Of a stretch of 64,000 nucleotides of DNA, positions 42,433-50,237 are shown in pieces (the stretch's first letter is position 1; each line of letters begins with the position of its first letter). The translations under genes were made by a program, and so were the position numbers. The notes under the pieces are model-generated. The model saw only the letters and a list, made by a program, of their open reading frames with translations, searched no databases and was not told where the DNA came from. Origin of the DNA: Mesorhizobium tianshanense (GTDB lineage: Bacteria > Pseudomonadota > Alphaproteobacteria > Rhizobiales > Rhizobiaceae); NCBI RefSeq assembly GCF_007830515.1, contig NZ_VLKT01000004.1, positions 158,389-222,388 on the forward strand. The letters are read 5' to 3'.

Positions 42433-43174
42433 CGAAGACGTCTTTCAGATCAGCGCGGGTCACCTGCGCCGTTGGCCGGTCGAAGAAGATCCTGCCCGCC
42501 TTGAGCGCTATCATGCGATCGGAATAGTCGAGAGCATGTTCCATGTCGTGCGTGGTGTAGACCAAGGTAATTGCATGTTCCTGGGTGAGCTCGGAAAAAA
42601 CGCGCATCACATCGTGTCCAGCCGCCGGATCGAGACTTGCCGCCGGTTCGTCCGCTATCAAAAGCTTCGGACGCCGTATCAGCGCCCGGGCGATCGCCAC
42701 CCGCTGCGCCTGCCCTCCTGAAAGCGCGTCGGCGCGGGCGCCTGCCTTGCCGAGAAGCCGCACATCGGCGAGTGCCTGCATCGCCTCCTCGCGCCAGCGT
42801 TGCCTAGCGATGGAATGATGCCAGCCGCGCCAGCCGCCGGGCAGTCCGAGCTTCCCCTGCAAGACGTTTGTGAGAACGGATTGGCGGCTAACCAATCCGT
42901 GGTGCTGGAAGACAAATCCGATCTGCTTGCGTATGCGCCGCAGCTGGGCGGCGGATGGCGACGAGCGAAAACTTTCGCCGAGGGTGACGACCTCGCCGCC
43001 GCTCGACGGCAGAAGGCCGATAATGCATTTGAGCAGCGTGGATTTTCCAGCGCCGTTCGAGCCAATCAAGGCAACCCGTTCGCGCGATGCTATGTTGAGG
43101 CCGATATCGGAGAAAATGGCCTTTCCGTTCGCATAGCTCTTTGCAAGGTCGTGCGCGCGAATGATTGCTGTCAT
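42425..43174 (-). CDS. phnC: Phosphonate ABC transporter ATPase
   Basis: 249 residues. Walker A is GSNGAGKSTLLKCIIGLL, then IRKQIGFVFQHHGLVSRQSVLTNVLQGKLG, which is typical of PhnC. The signature is [33 protein letters not shown], with the H-loop in LVYTTHDMEHALDYSDR. It energises uptake of phosphonates or related organophosphorus compounds. Follows phnD after 96 bases that hold a strong hairpin. Confidence 0.93.
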   Translation of the reverse strand: MTAIIRAHDLAKSYANGKAIFSDIGLNIASRERVALIGSNGAGKSTLLKCIIGLLPSSGGEVVTLGESFRSSPSAAQLRRIRKQIGFVFQHHGLVSRQSVLTNVLQGKLGLPGGWRGWHHSIARQRWREEAMQALADVRLLGKAGARADALSGGQAQRVAIARALIRRPKLLIADEPAASLDPAAGHDVMRVFSELTQEHAITLVYTTHDMEHALDYSDRMIALKAGRIFFDRPTAQVTRADLKDVFDA

Positions 43175-43220
43175 GGTAGACCTCTTGGCCCTGACCGGCC
43201 CAGACCGGGATTGCGAAGCA

Positions 43221-43242
43221 GGCCGGCGGTTAGCCGCCGGCC
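43221..43242. terminator. Strong hairpin between phnD and phnC
   Basis: GGCCGGCGG-TTAG-CCGCCGGCC, perfect 9-base GC-only arms with a four-base loop. It sits just downstream of the binding-protein gene, where it may lower expression of downstream genes or protect phnD mRNA. No T-run on the minus strand. Confidence 0.55.
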
Positions 43243-43270
43243 TTTGCGATGAAGCAAAAGGACGCAGGCC

Positions 43271-44128
43271 TCAGTTTACGAAGTCGGTAAGGGTCTCTAT
43301 CCCGATCGTGCGATACATCGAGCGGACATAATCGTAGTCCGAATCCTTGACATCGGTCAGGAAGAAGCCGCCCTTGAATTTCTGGTTGTCTTCGCCGGTC
43401 AGGATCGCTTTCATCAGTTCGTTGCCGTTTTTCGCAAAGGCATCGCGGACCTTGACGAGCACGTCGTCTGAAATGTCCTTGCGAGCGACAAGGATGTCGT
43501 TTGGCAGATCGCGGCCACGTGCGACTACCGAGAAGGCGACGTCGGGGAACGCTTCACGGACCGAGTTCAGATAGCCGAAATTCAAGCCGATAGCGGCGAT
43601 GTCGCCGCGGATGAGAGCCTCGGCCGCGATGTTGCGCGATATGATCACCGGTTCGTAATCGGTGGCGTATTTCAGGTTGAAATCGGCCAGCGCCTGCGCC
43701 GGGCCGAGGTGCTGAGAGGTGGAGCCGATCGAGCCGAATGCGACCTTCTTGCCCTTCAAGTCCTCAATCGAGCGGATCGGCCCATTCGCCAGTACGGCGA
43801 TCTGAGCGAAATAATCGGGGCGCTGCCAGGCAACAACAATCTTCGGCTCGTCCAATTCCTTCATGATGACGTATTCAGCAGGACCGGTCAGGACAAGATC
43901 GACCTGCCCGGATTTCATGGCCTCGACGGCAGTGGTCCGCGAACTGACCGGAAACAGTTCGATGTCCAGGCCGGTCGCCTCTTCAAGAGCGGTCTGGAAA
44001 GCGCCGAATTCCTGCTGCAGAGCCTCCAGTCCCTCCATGTCGGTTACCGCGAATTTCACCGGTTCCGCAAAAGCTGGAAGGGCGGAAGCGAGCGTTATGG
44101 CGAGTGCGGTTGCGATGGTGCGGATCAT
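43271..44128 (-). CDS. phnD: Phosphonate-type ABC transporter substrate-binding protein
   Basis: 285 residues with a signal peptide (IATALAITLASALPAFA, cleavage after residue 21). The phosphonate-binding family shows PVKFAVTDMEGLEALQQEFGAFQTALEEATGLDIELFPVSSRTTAVEAMKSGQVDLVLTGPAEYVIM, then LKGKKVAFGSIGSTSQHLGPAQAL, with the conserved TGPAEY and STSQHLGP ligand loops. It is periplasmic. First gene of the transporter operon, with a PhnF-like operator 14 bases upstream of its start. Confidence 0.92.
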   Translation of the reverse strand: MIRTIATALAITLASALPAFAEPVKFAVTDMEGLEALQQEFGAFQTALEEATGLDIELFPVSSRTTAVEAMKSGQVDLVLTGPAEYVIMKELDEPKIVVAWQRPDYFAQIAVLANGPIRSIEDLKGKKVAFGSIGSTSQHLGPAQALADFNLKYATDYEPVIISRNIAAEALIRGDIAAIGLNFGYLNSVREAFPDVAFSVVARGRDLPNDILVARKDISDDVLVKVRDAFAKNGNELMKAILTGEDNQKFKGGFFLTDVKDSDYDYVRSMYRTIGIETLTDFVN

Positions 44129-44141
44129 CTTTTTTCCTTTG

Positions 44142-44153
44142 CTGTATAGACAG
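44142..44153. promoter_or_regulatory. CTGT-ATAG-ACAG, PhnF-like operator
   Basis: A 12-base interrupted palindrome between divergent phnD and phnM. It shares the GTATAGAC core and 4-4-4 layout of the TGGTATAGACCA site reported, as I recall, for mycobacterial PhnF. With phnF two genes away, this is the most likely regulator site for both transcripts. Confidence 0.6.
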
Positions 44154-44247
44154 GAAACTGTTACCCGCTTACCCCTATACGCAGCAGATGACGTGCTCGT
44201 GACATTTCGTCGGCGCCACCGGCAGCCGTAGCTTTTTGAGGGATACA

Positions 44248-45429
44248 GTGAACTGGCATATCCAGGGTGGTCGCGTCCTTACCGACCGGGGGCTTGCAAA
44301 GACGGACCTGAGCGTTACGGGCGGAATACTGTCGGAGGTGCAAGCGTCCCATGCGTCCACAATCGATGCCGATGGTCTGCTCGTGCTTCCGGGTATCGTC
44401 GACATCCACGGCGACGGCTTCGAGCGTCAAATCATGCCGCGGCCGGGCGTCCGCTTCGACACCGCACTGGCGCTGAAAGATACGGACCGCCAGCTTGTCG
44501 CCAATGGCGTAACCACGGCCTTCCACGGCGTCACGGTGTCATGGGAGCCTGGACTTCGCTCGCTCGACGCTGCCGAACACCTGATCGGCGCACTCTGCGA
44601 TCTCCGCGATACTCTTGGCTGCGATACGCGTTTGCATCTGCGGTGGGAAACCTTCGCACTTGATCAGATGGCGCAGGTCATACAATGGCTCTCACTTTCG
44701 CCGCGACCGATCATCGCCTTCAACGATCATACGACAGGCTCGGTGTTGAACGGCACGATCGCCCGCAAGATCGGCCAGATGGCGGAACGGTCCGGCTTGA
44801 GCCGGGAGGAATACATGACGTTGCTCGACCAGATCTGGTCCCGCCGGGCCAAGGTGGCGATCGCGATGGAGAAGTTGGCAGCGACCGCACGGGCCAATGG
44901 CAATGTGCTTCTTGCCCATGACGAAGCGTCTCCCGAGGAACGTATGTATTTTCGCGGTCTCGGCGCAAAGGCCTCGGAATTTCCGCTGACGCTCGAGACG
45001 GCGAGGGCCGCGCGACAAATGGGTGAGGATGTGATCCTCGGCGCGCCCAATGTCGTGCGCGGCGGCAGTCACAATGGTGCGCTAAATGCCACAGAGGCCA
45101 TCAGAGCCGGGCTCTGCACGGTGCTGACCAGCGATTACCACTATCCGTCACCCCTGCATGCTGCCTTCAGGCTGTCTTCGCCAGGCGCCAGCGACTTCCC
45201 CTCGATCTGGAATCTGGTTTCGGCAAATCCGGCCCGGGTAGCCGGCCTCGAGGACCGCGGATTGCTTGTTGCCGGCACCCGGGCGGATCTGATCCTCGTC
45301 GATGCCAGCGATCCGGCGCATCCGCGTGTGGTGGCCACCATGGTTCATGGACAAATCGTCTATTCCTCTGGACTCTCCCGCGTAGACCGACGGTCGGCAC
45401 AACGATCGCCGGTGAGCAAGGCTTCATGA
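44248..45429 (+). CDS. phnM: PhnM: alpha-D-ribose 1-methylphosphonate 5-triphosphate diphosphatase
   Basis: 393 residues of the amidohydrolase superfamily. LLVLPGIVDIHGDGFERQIMPRPGVRFDTALALKD is the PhnM signature with the metal-binding D-I-H-G. AFNDHTTGS, LLAHDEASPEE and LGAPNVVRGGSHNGALNA, then LTSDYHYPSPLHAAF with the final Asp, are the remaining family motifs. In the C-P lyase pathway PhnM removes pyrophosphate before PhnJ cleaves the C-P bond. GTG 44248 was chosen because GAGGG lies seven bases upstream; a TTG four codons earlier is the alternative. phnGHIJKL are not in this window. Confidence 0.9.
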   Translation: MNWHIQGGRVLTDRGLAKTDLSVTGGILSEVQASHASTIDADGLLVLPGIVDIHGDGFERQIMPRPGVRFDTALALKDTDRQLVANGVTTAFHGVTVSWEPGLRSLDAAEHLIGALCDLRDTLGCDTRLHLRWETFALDQMAQVIQWLSLSPRPIIAFNDHTTGSVLNGTIARKIGQMAERSGLSREEYMTLLDQIWSRRAKVAIAMEKLAATARANGNVLLAHDEASPEERMYFRGLGAKASEFPLTLETARAARQMGEDVILGAPNVVRGGSHNGALNATEAIRAGLCTVLTSDYHYPSPLHAAFRLSSPGASDFPSIWNLVSANPARVAGLEDRGLLVAGTRADLILVDASDPAHPRVVATMVHGQIVYSSGLSRVDRRSAQRSPVSKAS

Positions 45430-46208
45430 ACCAGAATACGAAAATTCCAACACACGAGCGCAGCGGCAATCGCCTTGTGGCCTTTGACGGCCTGGTCTTT
45501 CGCCCACGCAGCGATACGCCAATCTGGCAGCAGATCTACGATCACATCTTCAATCTGATCGAGAGCGGCAGCCTTGCGCCAGGCAGCCAACTTCCCGGAG
45601 AAACTCATCTGGCGGAGAAACTCGCGGTCACCCGCATCACACTTCGCCGGGCGCTGCAGCAGTTACAGCACGAGGGTCACCTCACCGCCCGCAAGGGCGT
45701 CGGCATCTTCGTGCGAAACCTGCCCTCGACATTCACGGTTCGCGACGGACAGCGCTTTCTCGATAATTTCGAAGCCCACGGCCAGGAAATCGGCACCCAG
45801 ACGCTGCTGATCCTTCGGGAACCGGCCGAACCGGTCGTGGCGGAGCGGTTGCGCCTCGCACCTGCTACCACCATTATCCGGCTGTGCCGGATCAGAACGT
45901 CCGATAAGCAGCCGGTTTACGTCAACACCAAGGTCTTTCCGGCCCATCTCTTTCCTGATTTCGAGCAGAGTTACGGCGCGTGTCAGTCGGTGACCGATGT
46001 TTTCCGAGCGCATGGTATCGAGAACTACCGGCGGGCGGAGACGCGCATCAGTGGCGGCTTTGCATCGCCCGACGAAGCGGAAATCCTGCGGTTGACGCCC
46101 GGAACGCCCGTATTCCGCATCAATGCCGTCAATGAGGACCGCAACGGCGTACCGATCGAATGGACCCGCGGCTCCTGGCCGCTGACGTCCGTCGAATTCG
46201 TGTTCTGA
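45426..46208 (+). CDS. phnF: PhnF-like GntR/HutC regulator with UTRA domain
   Basis: 260 residues. The HTH is PIWQQIYDHIFNLIESGSLAPGSQLPGETHLAEKLAVTRITLRRALQQLQHEGHLTARKGVGIFV. A UTRA ligand domain follows (FLDNFEAHGQEIGTQTL, ... DEAEILRLTPGTPVFRINAVNEDRNGVPIEWTRGSWP). It starts inside the phnM stop (ATGA). A regulator of the phosphonate genes, probably acting at 44142-44153. Confidence 0.88.
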   Translation: MNQNTKIPTHERSGNRLVAFDGLVFRPRSDTPIWQQIYDHIFNLIESGSLAPGSQLPGETHLAEKLAVTRITLRRALQQLQHEGHLTARKGVGIFVRNLPSTFTVRDGQRFLDNFEAHGQEIGTQTLLILREPAEPVVAERLRLAPATTIIRLCRIRTSDKQPVYVNTKVFPAHLFPDFEQSYGACQSVTDVFRAHGIENYRRAETRISGGFASPDEAEILRLTPGTPVFRINAVNEDRNGVPIEWTRGSWPLTSVEFVF

Positions 46209-46684
46209 TCTTTCTGGTCGGCACCTGGTCCGACAAAAACCGGCCGGTCCGGAACACAAGTATCGACATTGCAGACGGTCAGACGCCGTACCGAAAGCTC
46301 TCGCCTGGTCCGGTAAGGGCGGTCGCTGCGTGCGCTGCTCGGGTTTTTTGGGCTGCGTCTCCGCGCCACACCTGAAAGGCTGCCGTTGGTCTGACGGCCG
46401 CTCTTTTGACATTGATAGGCCGGGCATCTCTTTCGGATCACCCGACACGGGATCATTTGTCGTGCTGCGTACCAGTTCGTCGACGACGATGATCGGATTC
46501 CGTAGCGGACGTAAAAGTGGGAAGGACTGTAATCTTGCCGCGGCCCTATCGCTTCCCGCGGCAACTAAGGAACAGGGTTTGGCTGTGTACACACCGAGCA
46601 ATAGCGAGCCATTTGCGGTGTTATGTCCTAAGAGCCAAGGACTCGCGTTGACTGTATAGGCCTCATACTTGCCGACACTCCCTT
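46209..46684. other. Non-coding region after phnF
   Basis: No gene is supported in these 475 bases. Open frames on both strands lack family sequence. It contains an inverted repeat GCCGCGG-N12-CCGCGGC around 46539-46564, and a perfect ACCGGCCGGT near 46240. Confidence 0.4.
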
Positions 46685-47194
46685 TCAAAGCGCTCGACTG
46701 TCATACGCCCAGTGCAACAAGGCTTGACGCTGGCGCGGGCGGCACCGTCCATCACCAGGCTCGCAGGCGCGGCGAAGCTGGCCGACATGGCGGCGTATTG
46801 CCTTCCAGCGGCCGATCTGTCGCTCGTCCTCGCCGGGCACGCGACGGCCTTGGTAATAGCGGCAGTACCATTGGAACCAGCCGCGCGGATCGTCGGGATG
46901 TATCCAACCCTTGGCCCTCCAGACGCTGAGCGGCTGGCTGGCATCCACACCGAACCAGTTGAGCGATGGATCTTTGCGCCGCGGCGAGAGGCGCGCCTTG
47001 GCGAACCAGGTTTGGGGGAATTCGTCACGGCAATCGGTCATGTACTTACCGCCGAAAACCCCGAGTGCCAGCATCTCCGCCGGCGTCAGGTCTGGCCGGA
47101 AATCGGGATGGAAGTCACCCCCGGCGGGCGCGACCAGAGCATACCGGTAGCCCTGCTGGATCCGGTCCTTCACATCGACCCACCGCGGCTTCAT
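46685..47194 (-). CDS. Conserved hypothetical protein, partner of TspO
   Basis: 169 residues with no recognised domain. It is rich in Trp, Arg and Tyr: MKPRWVDVKDRIQQGYRYAL, GVFGGKYMTDCRDEFPQTWF, LNWFGVDASQPLSVWRAKGWIHPDDPRGWFQWYCRYYQGRR. It ends QRQALLHWAYDSRAL. I recall this type of protein as widely conserved in proteobacteria, often beside TspO, but its role is unknown. It starts at 47194, overlapping the TspO stop (ATGA), so the two are translationally coupled. No membrane segment or signal peptide. Confidence 0.75.
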   Translation of the reverse strand: MKPRWVDVKDRIQQGYRYALVAPAGGDFHPDFRPDLTPAEMLALGVFGGKYMTDCRDEFPQTWFAKARLSPRRKDPSLNWFGVDASQPLSVWRAKGWIHPDDPRGWFQWYCRYYQGRRVPGEDERQIGRWKAIRRHVGQLRRACEPGDGRCRPRQRQALLHWAYDSRAL

Positions 47195-47682
47195 AGAGCG
47201 CCCTTCGCGGCGGTATTCGCGCGGATGCGTCGCCAGATGGAGAAGTTGAGAGCTGACGCGAAGCTCAGCCAGGCCAAGTAGGGGATCAGTAACCAGGCCG
47301 CGGCCGCGCTCACCGGGTAGAACAGGACAATTGTGGCGACAATCGAGCCCCAGAGCAACACGATCTCCACCAGCGCCAGGCCCGGTCGCTGAAGCCCAAA
47401 GAAGATCGGCGTCCAGGCGGCGTTGAGCAGAAGCTGCAATGCATAGATGCCGAGCGGCAGCGCCGCCCCGGCGATGCCTGCCTCGCGCCAGACGAGCCAG
47501 CCCGACAGGGCAATCGACACATAGAGCACCGTCCAGACAGGCGCAAACAGCCAATCCGGCGGCCGCCATAGCGGCTTGTCGAGTTGTTTGTACCAATTGC
47601 CCGGCCGAAATATCGTGCCGGTTGCCGCCGCGCCGAAGCTCGCGGCCCCAAATGCGATCAACATGAGCAAGGATTTATCCAT
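47191..47682 (-). CDS. tspO: TspO/MBR-family tryptophan-rich membrane protein
   Basis: 163 residues with five membrane helices. NWYKQLDKPLWRPPDWLFAPVWTVLYVSIALSGWLVW (about residues 29-65) carries the P-x-W-x-P-P family signature, and LLLNAAWTPIFFGLQRPGLALVEIVLLW the N-x-x-W motif of helix 3. TspO proteins bind porphyrins and cholesterol-like ligands and affect tetrapyrrole handling and stress responses in alphaproteobacteria. It is in tandem with a conserved hypothetical gene; DUF378 and fasciclin genes lie upstream on the same strand. Confidence 0.92.
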   Translation of the reverse strand: MDKSLLMLIAFGAASFGAAATGTIFRPGNWYKQLDKPLWRPPDWLFAPVWTVLYVSIALSGWLVWREAGIAGAALPLGIYALQLLLNAAWTPIFFGLQRPGLALVEIVLLWGSIVATIVLFYPVSAAAAWLLIPYLAWLSFASALNFSIWRRIRANTAAKGAL

Positions 47683-47734
47683 ATGGCAGAGATGGAGGGG
47701 ACCGCTTGCCTATGAAGCCGCCCCCTCCATAGGA

Positions 47735-47959
47735 CTAGCGGGTTCGCTCTGCGGCCAGTTCGCCGGAGCCCATCGAGGCAAACAGCGGGACGACCTGCCA
47801 GGCCGCCGAAAGCCCTACCAAGATATAGACGATCCTGACGAGCGCTGAGCCCGCTCCAAAGATCGCAGCCACAAGATCGAAGCTGAACAGGCCGACAAGC
47901 CCCCAGTTCAGCCCGCCCACGATGACGAAAATGAGGGTCAGGATGTTGATGAACTTCAT
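47735..47959 (-). CDS. DUF378 small membrane protein
   Basis: 74 residues with two membrane helices: ILTLIFVIVGGLNWGLVGLFSFDLVAAIFGAGSALVRIVYILVGLSAAWQVV is the DUF378 core (the LNWGL and YxLVG motifs). AAAAAGACC precedes the ATG. Function unknown. Lies between the fasciclin gene (29 bases upstream) and tspO, same strand. Confidence 0.88.
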   Translation of the reverse strand: MKFINILTLIFVIVGGLNWGLVGLFSFDLVAAIFGAGSALVRIVYILVGLSAAWQVVPLFASMGSGELAAERTR

Positions 47960-47988
47960 GGTCTTTTTCCTGGGTTGGAGCTGGATTA

Positions 47989-48474
47989 TCAGCCTTGCGG
48001 AGGCAGGATCACCTTATCGATGATGTGAATGACGCCGTTCGACGCCGCGACATCGGTTGCGGTGATGACGGCGTCGTTGACCTTGACGGACCGGCCGTCG
48101 ACTTCGACGTCGATCATCTTGCCGTTCACGGATTTGGCTTCATCCAAACCTGCCACGTCTGCGGCGGTCACCTTCCCCGGGACCACGTGATAGGTCAGGA
48201 GATCAGTGAGTTGCTGCTTGTTCTCCGGCTTCAGCAGGTTTTCCACGGTACCGGCGGGCAACTTGGCAAAGGCTTCGTCGGTGGGAGCGAAGACCGTGAA
48301 CGGGCCAGCGCCCTTGAGGGTGGACACGAGACCTGCGGCCTCAAGCGCGGCTGCGAGGGTCTTGAACTGGCCTGCCTTAACGGCGGTATCCACAATATCT
48401 CTTTCCGAGGCCAGCACGCTGACGCTCGTTGCGAGGGCGAACGCCGCGCCCAGAATCGTGATTTTCAGTTTCAT
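47989..48474 (-). CDS. Fasciclin (FAS1) domain protein, exported
   Basis: 161 residues. The signal peptide is [26 protein letters not shown], cleaved near residue 22. One FAS1 domain follows: [66 protein letters not shown] is the H1 box, and [12 protein letters not shown] the H2 box. FAS1 proteins mediate cell adhesion and surface interaction; symbiotic rhizobial Nex18 is a relative. ATG 48474 gives the signal peptide; the long in-frame extension reaching 49056 is antisense to the next gene and rejected. Confidence 0.9.
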   Translation of the reverse strand: MKLKITILGAAFALATSVSVLASERDIVDTAVKAGQFKTLAAALEAAGLVSTLKGAGPFTVFAPTDEAFAKLPAGTVENLLKPENKQQLTDLLTYHVVPGKVTAADVAGLDEAKSVNGKMIDVEVDGRSVKVNDAVITATDVAASNGVIHIIDKVILPPQG

Positions 48475-48539
48475 GGCATTGCTCTCGTGTTGATGGACCG
48501 ATGTGCCGATGCAAACGGCACGGATTGTCATTTGGAGAA

Positions 48540-48589
48540 AACTCATTTTCTTTCCAATGAAATTTTCGTGATAAAAGAATTCATTTTCT
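48540..48589. promoter_or_regulatory. Direct repeat AA(C/T)TCATTTTCT in the divergent control region
   Basis: AACTCATTTTCT (48540-48551) and AATTCATTTTCT (48578-48589) differ at one base and start 38 bases apart. Between them lies AATGAAATTTTC, giving an inverted relationship with the first copy. The AT-rich patch sits between the divergent fasciclin gene and XRE-cupin gene and is probably the regulator's binding region and promoter. Confidence 0.45.
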
Positions 48590-48642
48590 CGTGGCGATAA
48601 TTCAGCTAGAAATGTTTCACCGGACGAAAAGGAGTTTGCGAC

Positions 48643-49227
48643 GTGCTTTCCGACACGCTCACCAACGAGCTCGCGCGCTATGGAATCGGCCCCCGCGTGA
48701 AGGCGCTGCGGCTTAGGAAGAAACTGGGACTGGTGCAGCTCGCCGCCCACACCGGCCTTTCTTCTGCTCTGCTGTCGAAGATCGAGCGCGGCCAGATGTT
48801 TCCCACGCTCCCGACCCTGCTTCGGATCGCGATGGTTTTCGGCGTCGGCCTCGACCATTTCTTCACCGCCGAAACGCAAAAGCCGCTCATCGCGGTGGTC
48901 CGGAAGGAACAGCGGCTCAAGCTTCCCGTGCCGCCGGACGCGACCCCACCCACATTCTTGTTCGAAAGCCTGGATTACCCGGTAGCCAACCGCAAAATGG
49001 AGTCCTTTTACGCCGAGTTTCCGCTCGATGCGCCGACATCGGAGCCGCACCAGCACGGTAGCGTGGAGTTCATCTACGTTCTGTGCGGTCGCTTGGCGGT
49101 CGATGTGGTCGGGGAGGAGACGTCGCTCAACGCCGGTGACGCCATGTATTTCGACTCAAGCGTTCCCCACAGCTACCGTCTCGATGGCAAGGAAGTCTGC
49201 ACAGCCCTGGTCGTGACCGTGCTTTAG
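48643..49227 (+). CDS. XRE-family regulator with C-terminal cupin
   Basis: 194 residues. The HTH (about 17-70) reads [59 protein letters not shown]. The cupin reads [48 protein letters not shown], so a small-molecule-sensing repressor of the common HipB/PuuR-like form. GTG 48643 is preceded by AAAAGGAG. It faces the fasciclin-DUF378-tspO cluster and may control it along with itself. Confidence 0.88.
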   Translation: MLSDTLTNELARYGIGPRVKALRLRKKLGLVQLAAHTGLSSALLSKIERGQMFPTLPTLLRIAMVFGVGLDHFFTAETQKPLIAVVRKEQRLKLPVPPDATPPTFLFESLDYPVANRKMESFYAEFPLDAPTSEPHQHGSVEFIYVLCGRLAVDVVGEETSLNAGDAMYFDSSVPHSYRLDGKEVCTALVVTVL

Positions 49228-49395
49228 GCGCACCAACTGGCAAGCAATGTTTGGGGCAAGGACCGAGCGAGCACTCTCTGCTAAAGACGCTGGTGCCTTT
49301 CAGCGACTGAGCATCGCAATCGTGGGTCCAGGTCGCCTGGATCAATACGAAAAGGTATGCTTTTCATATTATCTTATCGGCAAGGGAGGCTCGAT

Positions 49396-49866
49396 ATGCC
49401 TGTAACCGTCGGTGCGCACCATCTCACGTTGTTCACACACGATATGGACCGTTTCATTCGCTTCTATGAAGAAATCTTCGACGCGGATACGAAGTTCGAT
49501 CTGTCCGAGCCCGGTCCCGGTGGCCGCACTCTTCGCCACTCGCTTATCGACGTGGGAGGTGGCTTTGCCCTTCATCCGTTCCAAATGCCGGAACCAACGG
49601 GGTATGAAGATGGGTCGACGCAGATGGGGAAGAGAGGTCACATAGATCATCTCGCGCTTAAGGTAGATGATGAAGAGCGCTTGCAGGAAGTCAGACGACG
49701 TCTGGTGAAGGCCGGCGCTTCGGATGGGACTATCACAGATTTCGGCGCTGTCCGTCTGGTGACCTTCAAGGACCCGGATGGAATGGAGGGCGAGGTTGCA
49801 CGGTGGACCGACAGCAAGCGCGTGCTCGGATTTGAAGAGCGCAAGCAGGAGCTTTGGCTAGACTGA
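49396..49866 (+). CDS. VOC-family (glyoxalase/dioxygenase) protein
   Basis: 156 residues with paired beta-alpha-beta-beta-beta modules. HHLTLFTHDMDRFIRFYEEIFDADT is module 1, and GHIDHLALKVDDEERLQEVRRRLVKAG with LVTFKDPDGMEGEVARW module 2; His residues and the closing Glu (GMEGEV) would bind metal. ATG 49396 is preceded by GGGAGG; an in-frame ATG at 49357 is unlikely. The family includes glyoxalase I, fosfomycin-resistance enzymes and extradiol dioxygenases; no specific role can be assigned. Confidence 0.82.
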   Translation: MPVTVGAHHLTLFTHDMDRFIRFYEEIFDADTKFDLSEPGPGGRTLRHSLIDVGGGFALHPFQMPEPTGYEDGSTQMGKRGHIDHLALKVDDEERLQEVRRRLVKAGASDGTITDFGAVRLVTFKDPDGMEGEVARWTDSKRVLGFEERKQELWLD

Positions 49867-49869
49867 TCG

Positions 49870-50060
49870 CGAAGGTTCGCAATGGACGGACGCTGCCTCA
49901 CACCGATGCTCCAGTCATCGGCAGCAACGGGTCGTGAGCCGACGCATCGTATTGCGCGCGCATCCAACTCCTTTGCCAGCCGCTTCGCTCCCCAGCCAAG
50001 CGCATGCAGCCGCAGCATCGCTGCCATCTCTTCATGGCTGAAGCATCGCCTTTCCGTGCA
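49870..50060 (-). pseudogene. Remnant of an IS21-like transposase N-terminus
   Basis: Minus-strand reading gives HEEMAAMLRLHALGWGAKRLAKELDA, then after a frame change ARNTMRRL, then DWSIGVRQRP. This matches the usual IstA-type N-terminal pattern 'AMLRLHALGWGxRRIARELGxSRNTVRRY'. Only about 60 codons remain, with at least one frameshift. The rest of the 49867-50237 gap holds nothing else recognisable. Confidence 0.5.
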
Positions 50061-50237
50061 TCGTTCTCGACAATGCGGGGGAAAGGCGAAATCCCAAGTC
50101 GTCGATGCCTCCTCTCATAACCGAGGGGTCGGTTTCTCAGTTCGCCCGACAGCGTGCCCTGACGTTGGTCTGAATGACGTCACGTTAAGTCTTGAAAGGC
50201 GCGATCGCGGCAGTATCGAACCGCTAAGGGCGGGAAT

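Noticed and set aside
46712..47281. 189-codon plus-strand frame opposite the TspO partner gene
   Set aside because: Mirror of a translationally coupled gene with a conserved-looking sequence.
48475..49056. Long upstream extension of the fasciclin protein
   Set aside because: Antisense to the XRE-cupin gene and removes the signal peptide from the N-terminus.
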